A DNA stretch of 64,000 nt from Nemertoderma westbladi (taxonomy: Eukaryota > Xenacoelomorpha > Nemertodermatida > Nemertodermatidae): the NCBI GenBank assembly GCA_032718475.1, contig JAUCBJ010005720.1, forward strand, positions 1 through 64,000. Direction: 5' to 3'. Below are positions 49,616 through 60,100 of this stretch, one piece after another. A program made the position numbers and the translations under genes. Below the pieces are notes generated by a model that saw only the letters and a program-made list of their open reading frames with translations, had not been told where the DNA came from and did no database searches. Numbering within the stretch: position 1 is the stretch's first letter; the number at the start of each line of letters is the position of its first letter.

Positions 49616-50547
49616 ATGTGATAATTTTTTTTGTAGTTAAAGGGTGTAAGACTCTAGTGGTTACCTTAAAGTTAATATATACATCAAACCCCTGTTAGTC
49701 AGTATGTCGGTACATTCAATTATCACATATAAATATAGAGCAGAACTCCGGCATCACTGCATGTTGTTAAATCTTATATAATTTTTGTGCTGTGTGTTTG
49801 CTCTAGCAAACTACCAGTTTTCCATTGGTAACATGTTTACTTACCGTAGGCCTATAGGGTTCCAATGTTCTGAGGTCTGAAGTCTGTTTGGGCTGAGTGG
49901 TAACTGAGTTGATGGTGCGATTAATTTAGGTCAACGGTGCAATATAGTTAGGCTTGGCTAATTCCCTGTCCAGCTGATGAGGTGTCGAGGATTAGCGCGT
50001 ACTGGTCCTAGACGCCAAAACGCAACCATATTTTTAACAAATTAATTATTTTTGTCTAGTCCTACCTCTTTCACGGCGACAAAAATGTCATATATTTTCT
50101 TATAGAATATAGGCTTAGCTTTTGTGCAGTTTAATACCGGTATCATTTAGTGTATGGCGGTTAGGTTTTAGGGTTAGGGTTGCAATACATACTTGTATGT
50201 GGAGCATGGTATAATATATTTTGTTTGTGTTTTTTGTTTGTCTTGTTTTGTGTTCCTTGATGGCCTTAGGGTCTGGAAGGTATTTTGGGCTTAATGTCCT
50301 GATACTATACTTTTGTTTGTGTTTTTTGTTTGTTTTGTTTTGTGTTCCTTGATGGCCTTAGGGTCTGGAAGGTATTTTGGGCTCAATGTCCTGATACTAT
50401 ACTTTTGTTTGTGTTTTTTGTTTGTTTTGTTTTGTGTTCCTTGATGGCCTTAGTGTCTGGAAGGTATTTTGGGCTTAATGTCCTGATTCTATATTTTTTT
50501 GTAGTTAAAGGGTGTAAGACTCTAGTGGTTACCTTAAAGTTAATAAA
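49616..50547 (+). mobile_element. 932-bp insertion with 52-bp terminal direct repeats
   Basis: Flanked by near-identical 12-bp copies, GACTATAAACCC (49604-49615) and GACTATAACCCC (50548-50559), which interrupt the BEL/Pao frame (VDDY...NPDKEKE). Inside, a 52-bp sequence starting TTTTTTTGTAGTTAAAGGG and ending AAGTTAATA occurs at both ends (49625-49677 and 50494-50545). About three tandem copies of a 95-100-bp unit (TTTGTTTGTGTTTTTTGTTT then CCTTGATGGCCTTAGGGTCT) lie at 50211-50490. No coding sequence. A 12-bp duplication fits target-primed retroposition better than LTR integration. The class is unknown. Confidence 0.65.
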
Positions 50548-51442
50548 GACTATAACCCCGACAAAGAGAAGGAAGTCATGGTGGCATATGCGACAATGGC
50601 AACAGATGATGAACATCCCATAGATAAAATCCTGGCTGGAAATGGTTCCTTCAATATCAACATGAATAGACTGGCAAACCTAATGATCCTACGGGATAAA
50701 ATACTTTACAATGCCCGACGCAAAAAGAACAAGTTTATAAGCTTCCAACCAATCAAAGCAGACTACAATGAATTGGCATTCACCACCATAATAAAACATC
50801 TACAAGTTAAACACTTTGCGTCGACCATACATGATCTAAAAAGGAACATCCAACTGGTCAAGAGTAATCCGTTGCGGAAGTTATGCCTGTTTCTTGACCC
50901 CCTTGGGGTCATAAGGTGTAACACAAGACTCCTATATACAGAACTGGATTATAATGAGAAGTTTTCCATACTGTTACCAAACGAGTCGCCGATTACAACA
51001 GCTATAGTCAGAGGCGCACACCAGGATATCGCCCACCAGGGGTTTGACTACACCATAAACAAGGTGCGAAGACGTTTCTGGATATTCAAATTAAGATCCA
51101 AAGTAAAACATGTGATACGCACCTGTGTGAAATGCCAAAGGAAATGGGGTAAAGCGGACTCACAACTAATGGCCCCGCTAGACCATGGAACAGGGCGCAG
51201 ATGTACGACTCACCGTTCACCTATTGTGGAGTAGATCTGTTTGGACCCATAACCTTAATGCGCGGCAGGGTAGAAGTCAAACGATATGGAGTGATATTCA
51301 CGTGTTTCCTATGTTGCGCTGTGGCGCTGGATTTAGCGGCAGATTATTCAGCCGTCGCGGTGATTCTAGTACTGAGGAGATTTATCTGCCGATATGGAAA
51401 TGTTTCGATATTATATTCAGATCAGGGAACTCACCCCCCTAA
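50548..51442 (+). pseudogene. BEL/Pao integrase fragment (old element)
   Basis: Open from about 50578 to 51234, then in another frame (51201-51446). The zinc-binding H-H-C-C domain is visible: GAHQDIAHQGF (about 51015-51045) and CVKCQRKWGK (about 51125), followed by SQLMAPL. The core starts YCGVDLFGPITLMRGRVEVK (first catalytic Asp, about 51230) and reaches YSDQGTH (second Asp, about 51420), where similarity stops. The final Glu of the D,D,E triad and the C-terminal domain are missing. A frameshift lies near 51200. Confidence 0.85.
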
Positions 51443-51469
51443 ATAAATTCTGACTGACTATATAATTTC

Positions 51470-51769
51470 GTGCTATTGGCTTATTATAAAAAACTTATTA
51501 TTGTATATATTCTAATTATATTGGTGTATTGGGGAGTCCCATATATTTGGAATCAGTGTATATCAGCGCAAAGAGAACTTGATCAGTTAGAATTAAAATT
51601 GATGATTCAACCTAACTTGTTCTTTTTCCTTTTCGACTACATTATCCATCACTCCCTGATCCAATATCTGGTGACTAGTATTGAGAGATGCAGAAACACT
51701 CCCAAACTTACATCGGCGTTAGTGAATAATGGCAACAAAATTCCAAATATAAGAGGTGAATTTTGCTGA
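51470..51769 (+). CDS. Small ORF with N-terminal membrane segment, unknown function
   Basis: 100 codons, starting MLLAYYKKLIIVYILIILVY. One hydrophobic segment (residues about 8-27) follows a short basic stretch, giving a signal-anchor pattern. After it come QRELDQLELKLMIQPN, a helical charged stretch, and a second hydrophobic patch (FFFLFDYII). No family is recognised. It starts 28 bases after integrase similarity stops and may be debris of an envelope-like or host gene, or a chance AT-rich ORF. Coding status is uncertain. Confidence 0.25.
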   Translation: MLLAYYKKLIIVYILIILVYWGVPYIWNQCISAQRELDQLELKLMIQPNLFFFLFDYIIHHSLIQYLVTSIERCRNTPKLTSALVNNGNKIPNIRGEFC

Positions 51770-52177
51770 TACAAAATTCAGATAAACCTGCGGAATTCCA
51801 ACCATAGCACTTTCCCGATGGAGCTTCACCCTGCGATGAATTCAGAAACCTAACACTACTTCCATGCTACACTGACACGTAAACGCAGATGAAACTGGTG
51901 AAGGAAAAGGTGTGTTCAAAACTATAAAACCCTATTTATCTAACAGACTCTAAATTATCTACATTATCTAAATATCAACGAGGAATGGACATAACGATTA
52001 CACTGATGGAGTTGACTCAACGTGAAGACAGGATTTGGAACATCAAAGTTGAGGTGCTGGGAACGAACTAGGGAATATTCAGGATCATTGTCCATGTGGA
52101 TCAAATCCCAATACGAAACGTACGAGGAGCTGTTCTATGCATTCGCTTACGTCGCGATACGTGCTGCTACCGAATAA
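51770..52177 (+). other. Decayed sequence before the gag-like ORF
   Basis: Short open pieces occur, including an MDITITLMELTQRED stretch from 51986 and another frame reading SMWIKSQYETYEELFYAFAY that stops at the TAA immediately before ATG 52178. This may be leftover coding sequence of the same element. No domain is recognised. Confidence 0.35.
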
Positions 52178-53500
52178 ATGGATACCAAACCACCAACAAC
52201 GCGCAGGAAGGACTATCGAACCAACTCTGGTACGGATCAGGAGCTCAATATTCAAGACCTTGCCCGCAGACTCGGAACTCTAAAAGGGCTCGTCACTAGG
52301 GCCAACACTCGAATTGAAACACTGGTAAAACGACCAAACTCTTCCAATGATGAGATCCAACAACAATTCAAGAAAGTACAGTACGCTATCCAGAACTACG
52401 AGTTATCGTCCGGTGCATACAATCGCCTGATTCCTACTGACAATTGCAAAAACAAACTAAAACTCGAGGAACACCTGCGGCACCTCGACCAGTTCTGGCA
52501 TCAACACTCCCGGATTATCCAACTCGTCAGGAGGTACGAGGAGCGGTCAAACCGTAGACTCGAGAAAAGAGTCCGTGTCAACTGTTGCTACAAGGTGGAT
52601 GGCTACGAGCAGAACCGCTCAATCCACTTGATAATCAGAGTCTATTTTCTGGAGTGCAACCTCAACACACTCTCAAAGAAACAGACTCCAAGATCAGGTG
52701 TGGGATCAAAGAGCCTGAGTGGTCAAAGTGCTAATGGGGAACAAATATGCGCAGTGGATTTGGATAAAAATAAGCTGGCACAGGAAATGATCAACCGGCA
52801 TCCGGCGATCGATATCTAGGAAAAAGATGCAGAAATTCAGCAGGAACTCGAGAAGCGCGAAAGAGAAACTTGACTCGAAATCAAGAAATTCGAAATAGAA
52901 ATTCAGTGAGAGAATGATAAGACAAAAAAAGGAACTCAATAAAATATAAAAGATACAACAATGGGATGCAGAACAGCGATCTCAAGAAATAAAAGCAGAA
53001 AAGATAATGAAACAAAAGAAAAGTATGGACAATGCCAAATTAGCCAAGTACAAAACCGCTTTACTCGAGCTAAATCTCCTAATCAAGGAGGATAGGGAGA
53101 GAGGAATCGAATGGGAATTTGAACCCATCCCCACTCCCGAGTTGGAGAAAACCATTCCATTCGAGGAACCCACTCCTCTCCAACCAATCCTTAAAACCCA
53201 CAAACTCTCTCCCGCAGCACAAGAATTCATACCGGAAATGGACCAGGGAAGTCATAGTGCCTGATACGATCCTGAAAAGGATTCGGAGTGTAAGCGGATT
53301 CAATTCCATTGCACTATCCACCTTAGAATGGGACCAGTGGCATTTTTCCAATATAGTTGGGGATATGAGATTACCAATATTAATCTCACCTCATAACCAA
53401 CTTTGGGGGGGGGGGCATCCCGGAAGAATTCCGACCAGAAGTGGCCTGGGAATGGTCAGCACCCAAAGGGAGTCACCAAAATGGAATTACTAAACGCCTA
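52178..53500 (+). pseudogene. gag-like coiled-coil protein remnant (BEL/Pao type suspected)
   Basis: The frame 52178-52819 starts MDTKPPTTRRKDYRT and contains LARRLGTLKGLVTRANTRIE, resembling the start of BEL/Pao gag proteins, then a helical charged region. It stops at 52819. The following frames (to about 53264 and 53493) continue with Glu/Lys-rich coiled coil (QQELEKRERE, AKLAKYKTALLELNLLIKED) and a proline-rich linker, with stops in between. No zinc knuckle was found. It follows the truncated integrase on the same strand, so it may be the 5' part of another BEL/Pao copy. Assignment rests on a short N-terminal resemblance. Confidence 0.45.
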
Positions 53501-54570
53501 ATTAGAACATCTCGAGAAACTCTACGGAGTATAACTACAGACAGAAACTTACACCATCAAGTTATCGCTGAAGAAACATTCCGAACTATGTTGGCGGACT
53601 ATCATACCTGTAACCTGTAGCAGCTGTGAGGCTGCAGATCACTGCCAGTTTTACATATATATACATTATACAGCCTTCAAGAAACCTATAAGGCAACAGC
53701 TGCTACAACAGATCGTACAACTAAAACTCAATCCGAGTTTCTTGATGAACGGAAAGGACGTTTTGAAACGGCGTTCCAAGATGGAATGAAAGTCGACGGA
53801 ACTTACAAATGTGGAATAAAAATTGTAACCCAAAACACAATAGATAGAATTTCACTTCACAAATAATATGAAAGACTCAATTTCAGATGTACTCATAAAC
53901 ATGTATAGGGCCTAGTCAGTTGTTTCATTCAAAAAGTAAGTACAAATTTTAGAGAAAATGGCCAAAATCATCCACAATTAAAACTCTCTGATTGGATTAT
54001 TAATTGGCAATTCGAAATTAAGTCCAATTCATAGTTAGAAAGAACAAATGGGCTCTACCTATATAACATACACATTCTACCTCTAGGATTATAATGAGAT
54101 ATCTTATCAAATAAAGTTAGCTTTGCCAAAACAATGTGAGGGTGAGGATAGGACCACATTAGAGCGAGCCACACCCAAACATACTTCCTTGCTAATTCCC
54201 TACGAAGATGAAGTTACATATTAATTATTCAAAGTTAAAAAATGAGCCAAGAAATTACTGCTTATTGATATTAGAAAAGTATTATGATATTGCAGTCACT
54301 GCAAACATTGCAGTTACCAGTAACATCAAACAATTAAATATTTATTGTTTTCGCTAATTTTATGATATTTACGCGAACAAACAATGTTGTTCAATAATGT
54401 TGAACTAATCATTATTCTAAAAATTTTACACAACTTACGATAGACTTTACAGTTCTAGTCTATTTGCTTAAGCTTTACAATGAAACTGAACCTCAAACTG
54501 TAAGGTTGTGGCAAAATCGTTATATAGGCTCTGGTATATGTCTTTTTTTTATTATTTTATACGTCGGTTT
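53501..54570. other. Decayed or intergenic sequence, nothing firmly recognised
   Basis: Scattered short open pieces to about 53865 may continue the gag-like remnant. From 53870 to 54570 the sequence is AT-rich with no recognised feature. Confidence 0.4.
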
Positions 54571-54574
54571 ATAC

Positions 54575-54785
54575 TGTCGGCATTACGTAACGCCGACACT
54601 GTCGGCACAACGTAACGCCGACACTGTCGGCACAACGTAACGCCGACACTGTCGGCACAACGTAACGCAGACACTGTCGGCACAACATAACGCCGACACT
54701 GTCGGCACAACGTAACTACGACACTCAGTACATTATCTGCACAGTGTTGGCACAACGTTATGCCGAGACTGTCGGCACAGCGTTT
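54575..54785. repeat. 25-bp tandem repeat, about 8 copies
   Basis: The unit ACACTGTCGGCACAACGTAA plus CGCCG is repeated head to tail, with degenerate copies at 54710-54785. It is GC-richer than its surroundings. The minus-strand open frame across it (54552-54806) results from the repeat. Confidence 0.9.
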
Positions 54786-57038
54786 ACACCCTGTAGGTTC
54801 CAACAATAAGTCCCCCTCGCAAAGCCTTCCGATATGACATATCCAGCTTTTCGACGCTTCGGTGTGGTTTACAGTAGTGCACCTATCCAGTGTCTGCTAC
54901 TGGACAGTACATTTTGAAAGTTACTTGCACGTCTAGCCAGCCACCTTGAGCTTTAGCTGTTTGCCCTCAATATTAATTTTTATTTCTCATCAATGTTAAA
55001 CTATCAATTAAGATTATATTAGGTAGCAGGTTACTGTGTCACTTTATTCTAATTGTGCAATAGCCTGCTTGTGTTTGTGTTAGTTATGTTGTGTTTGATA
55101 TATTCAATTATCAATAAAATAAGTAGCAATAAATAATATGTTATTTTTTTAAAGTTGATTTCAATTTAGCTTAGTTTGTTGTTTTTTTCTAGTTACTATA
55201 CTGGTAGTTGTTCGTGTTGATGTACTGTAGGTTGCTTGGAGTCTGTTCCTTTAGTAAAGTAGTGGCCCCGGTTTCTTTAGTTATTAAGGAATTGTTCGAT
55301 CTCTATAATAGAAAGCCCGTTCGTTATACATTCAGGGCTGATACAGGACAGGTCCTGGCTTTGTCGGCTTATTTACTTGCGGCACTATAATTAATTAACA
55401 TTACTTGGTATTTAATAACATCTAATGAAAAACTATTCCAGGGGTCTGTGATCACGTTTCAATAACAGAACTTTGGACCAAATAGATTATATTACGTGTG
55501 AAAAATAAATTTATACAAATATAATGTGTTGGAGAGTAAAACATTATAAACATTACCTATTCTTTAAACTATTGTATTTTCACACAAAACAAATAGTATA
55601 TGATGCTATTATAGTGTTTTTCAAACTTAAATGTATACCGGTAAATAAACCAAGTTGCCTTTGTGGAGGTCGGCTACATTTTGCTGCGAGGGCGGCTAAA
55701 ATATGATGCTGCAACAAAAGTTGTATGGTGTGAGTAGTATACTGTAAAAATAACCATAAAATAATTAAATTACTTCATTAAATAAATTTATGCCTACTGG
55801 TTTACTACCAAACACACCACATATTCAACGTCTACCGGTGGCCTACTACTGTAATATTGTGAATGAATCCGCTACTGTGGCAAATGTTTTTTCTTTTATA
55901 ACCGTGATCTATAATAAATCTCTCCGCAAATTATATATCTTAGAGTTTGTGGAGAAAACCCCTATTTATTTTTTCCTCGTAATAAATACTTTAGCAATTG
56001 CGTCATTTCCTTTGTACGTACTTATAAATAATGTTTTGTATTTGACAAATCTTTCTCACTAATATTTTTAAAAATGATTAAAATAATCTAAAACTAGTTA
56101 AAAAAAACTTTTCTTAACTAATTTTTTACCTTTTTAACTATTTTTTTAGCATAAAGTTTTCACACATAACCGAGTCAATGGTCTTACATGTCGATAAACC
56201 GTCTGTACGGTTATGGTGTTTGTATACATCAAGAAAGTACATACAGTAGTACTGTACAATCATACCGGTAATTAAATAGGCCAGGCCCATACATACAGCA
56301 TTAACTCAACACTTGATTCCGAAACATTTGATAAGTACAAAAATAAGTCGCATTCAACACCTGAATTGATTTCGTAATAGTTGTAAGATCATGTTAGATC
56401 GATAGGATTGTACCGATTGTTAGATCGATAGGATTGTACAATGTTAGATCGAGACTCTGATACCCATCACAACTACACTTTTTCTGTTCTCTAATATCAT
56501 TATTGATATGAATCAGAATAACACTTCATATACAATGTCATGTCTATGTATGCCGAATTTTATGTCCGTCGTCCGACCTATCCACAGTTATTGTGCTGTG
56601 CAGATCCTTGGAGAAGCCATAAACCCTGTATAATAATATAATAATAATATAATACTCCATTACACAATGTTTTCCAAAAATGCGGATATTTAGTAATATT
56701 ATGATGATACATCTAATATAGATAATGACAATAAACTAAAGTCCGCACAGATCAACTAACCTTGATCTTCACCAACCTGACACTAACTCGTTTGTTTATT
56801 GTTTCACTAAATTAATTGGCAATGGAAAGAGCCACAACTGACACAGATAATGATGTAATGTGTCTCTCGTGCGTTACTATTTCTCCTATAGGCCTGATTT
56901 TATGAGGGTGAGGGTTGTGTCGTATTATACCGTAATCAGTTGTTATATAGTTTGGGCTGTTTGTTAGATTTAGTTCTAGAATATTCAACTTAATGGATTC
57001 AATATAGTAAATATCCGTCATCAAGAAAAGTTGTAATA
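54786..57038. other. AT-rich region upstream of the 57039 exon
   Basis: No coding exon recognised. Open frames at 55208-55390, 55524-55706 and 55790-56062 have AT-driven composition and no domain. A small duplication containing TTAGATCGATAGGATTGTAC lies at about 56394-56440. The promoter and 5' untranslated region of the following exon should be in the rightmost part, but no clear TATA box or initiator could be assigned. Confidence 0.45.
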
Positions 57039-57121
57039 ATGGGTAAGAAAAATAAATCCGATACAGAGATGGATAACTTTGCTGAGGTCGGTGACATCGA
57101 ACTTCAGGAGAAAGGAAAACT
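57039..57121 (+). CDS. Probable first coding exon of a downstream gene, possibly a second SLC6 transporter
   Basis: ATG at 57039 has A at -3 and G at +4. There are 27 codons plus two bases (MGKKNKSDTEMDNFAEVGDI then ELQEKGK), ending at CT|GTAAGT, a perfect donor. A short, charged N-terminus ending in an acidic/basic stretch is how many SLC6 proteins begin before TM1. The exon sits on the same strand, 30 kb downstream of an SLC6 C-terminus, so a tandem paralogue is plausible. The next exon is not in the window, and the identity rests on context. Confidence 0.4.
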
Positions 57122-57186
57122 GTAAGTTGTAATTAATATATTATACTGAATATTTGAAAATCTATGTCAAGGTATTGAATGATGTA

Positions 57187-60100
57187 TCGAATTCCACCCT
57201 GGCCCATCACAAGTTACAAACATTGTAATAGATCCCGCATTCCTGATTCCACCCTGCCCCATCACAAGTTACAAACAGTGTACTAGATCCTGCATTCCTG
57301 ATTCCATCCTGGCCCATCACAAGTTACAAACAGTGTAATAGATCCTGCATTCCTGATTCCACCCTGCCCCATCACAAGTTACAAACATTGTAATAGATCC
57401 CGCATTCCTGATTCCACCCTGCCCCATCACAAGTTACAAACAGTGTACTAGATCCTGCATTCCTGATTCCATCCTGGCCCATCACAAGTTACAAACAGTG
57501 TAATAGATCCCGCATTCCTGATTCCACCCTGGCCCATCACAAGTTACAAACAGTGTAATAGATCCTGCATTCCTGATTCCACCCTGGCCCATCACATGTT
57601 ACAAACAGTGTAATAGATCCTGCATTCCTGATTCCACCCTGGCCCATCACATGTTACAAACAGTGTAATAGATCCTGCATTCCTGATTCCACCCTGGCCC
57701 ATCACAAGTTACAAACATTGTAATAGATCCCGCATTCCTGATTCCACCCTGCCCCATCACAAGTTACAAACAGTGTACTAGATCCTGCATTCCTGATTCC
57801 ATTCTGGCCCATCACAAGTTACAAACAGTGTAATAGATCCTGCATTCCTGATTCCACCCTGCCCCATCACAAGTTACAAACATTGTAATAGATCCCGCAT
57901 TCCTGATTCCACCCTGCCCCATCACAAGTTACAAACAGTGTACTAGATCCTGCATTCCTGATTCCATCCTGGCCCATCACAAGTTACAAACAGTGTAATA
58001 GATCCCGCATTCCTGATTCCACCCTGGCCCATCACAAGTTACAAACAGTGTAATAGATCCTGCATTCCTGATTCCACCCTGGCCCATCACATGTTACAAA
58101 CAGTGTAATAGATCCTGCATTCCTGATTCCACCCTGCCCCATCACAAGTTACAAACAGTGTAATAGATCCTGCATTCCTGATTCCACCCTGGCCCATCAC
58201 ATGTTACAAACAGTGTAATAGATCCTGCATTCCTGATTCCACCCTGGCCCATCACAAGTTACAAACAGTGTAATAGATCCTGCATTCCTGATTCCACCCT
58301 GCCCCATCACAAGTTACAAACAGTGTAATAGATCCTGCATTCCTGATTCCACCCTGGCCCATCACATGTTACAAACAGTGTAATAGATCCCGCATTCCTG
58401 ATTCCACCCTGGCCCATCACAAGTTACAAACATTGTAATAGATCCCGCATTCCTGATTCCACCCTGGCCCATCACAAGTTACAAACAGTGTAATAGATCC
58501 CGCATTCCTGATTCCACCCTGGCCCATCACAAGTTACAAACAGTGTAATAGATCCCGCATTCCTGATTCCACCCTGGCCCATCACATGTTACAAACAGTG
58601 TAATAGATCCTGCATTCCTGATTCCACCCTGCCCCATCACAAGTTACAAACAGTATAATAGATCCCGCATTCATGATTCCACCCTGCCCCATCACAAGTT
58701 ACAAACAGTGTAATAGATCCTGCATTCCTGATTCCACCCTGCCCCATCACAAGTTACAAACAGTGTAATAGATCCTGCATTCCTGATTCCACCCTGGCCC
58801 ATCACATGTTACAAACAGTGTAATAGATCCCGCATTCCTGATTCCACCCTGGCCCATCACAAGTTACAAACATTGTAATAGATCCCGCATTCCTGATTCC
58901 ACCCTGGCCCATCACAAGTTACAAACAGTGTAATAGATCCCGCATTCCTGATTCCACCCTGGCCCATCACAAGTTACAAACAGTGTAATAGATCCCGCAT
59001 TCCTGATTCCACCCTGGCCCATCACATGTTACAAACAGTGTAATAGATCCTGCATTCCTGATTCCACCCTGCCCCATCACAAGTTACAAACAGTATAATA
59101 GATCCCGCATTCATGATTCCACCCTGCCCCATCACAAGTTACAAACAGTATAATAGATCCCGCATTCCTGATTCCACCCTGGCCCATCACAAGTTACAAA
59201 CAGTGTAATAGATCCCGCATTCCTGATTCCACCCTGGCCCATCACAAGTTACAAACAGTGTAATAGATCCTGCATTCCTGATTCCACCATGGCCCATCAC
59301 AAGTTACAAACAGTGTAATAGATTCCGCATTCCTGATTCCACTCTGGCCCATCACAAGTTACAAACAGTGTAATAGATCCCGCATTCCTGATTCCACCCT
59401 GGCCCATCACAAGTTACAAACAGTGTAATAGATCCTGCATTCCTGATTCCACCCTGCCCCATCACAAGTTACAAACAGTTTAATAGATCCTGCATTCCTG
59501 ATTCCACCATGGCCCATCACAAGTTACAAACAGTGTAATAGATCCTGCATTCCTGATTCCACCATGGCCCATCACAAGTTACAAACAGTGTAATAGATCC
59601 CGCATTCCTGATTCCACTCTGGCCCATCACAAGTTACAAACAGTGTAATAGATCCCGCATTCCTGATTCCACCCTGGCCCATCACAAGTTACAAACAGTG
59701 TAATAGATGCCGCATTCCTGATTCCACCCTGGCCCATCACAAGTTACAAACAGTGTAATAGATGCCGCATTCCTGATTCCACCCTGGCCCATCACAAGTT
59801 ACAAACATTGTAATAGATCCCGCATTCCTGATTCCACCCTGGCCCATCACAAGTTACAAACAGTGTAATAGATCCCGCATTCCTGATTCCACCCTGGCCC
59901 ATCACAAGTTACAAACAGTGTAATAGATCCCGCATTCCTGATTCCACCCTGGCCCATCACATGTTACAAACAGTGTAATAGATCCTGCATTCCTGATTCC
60001 ACCCTGCCCCATCACAAGTTACAAACAGTATAATAGATCCCGCATTCATGATTCCACCCTGCCCCATCACAAGTTACAAACAGTATAATAGATCCCGCAT

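Larger units (their letters stand above)
34060..51442 (+). mobile_element. Old BEL/Pao pol remnant, split by three later insertions
   Basis: RT, RNase H and integrase pieces occur in correct order and strand at 34060-35007, 36513-36603, 48774-49615 and 50548-51442. The intervening blocks are later insertions with their own target duplications (TTAA; GGTGG; a 12-bp near-repeat). The pieces total about 2.7 kb. The LTRs, gag and protease of this element are not recognised, and integrase is cut off after its second catalytic Asp. It belongs to a different family from elements A and B, as the RNase H tails differ (NPTDCASRG versus NLADIASRG). Confidence 0.8.

Noticed and set aside
50160-50185. Telomere-like TTAGGG repeats
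   Set aside because: Only two adjacent copies, inside the 932-bp insertion; too short for an interstitial telomere.
55790-56062. 90-codon open frame with hydrophobic stretches
   Set aside because: AT-driven composition, no recognised motif, no supported splice sites or conservation evidence.
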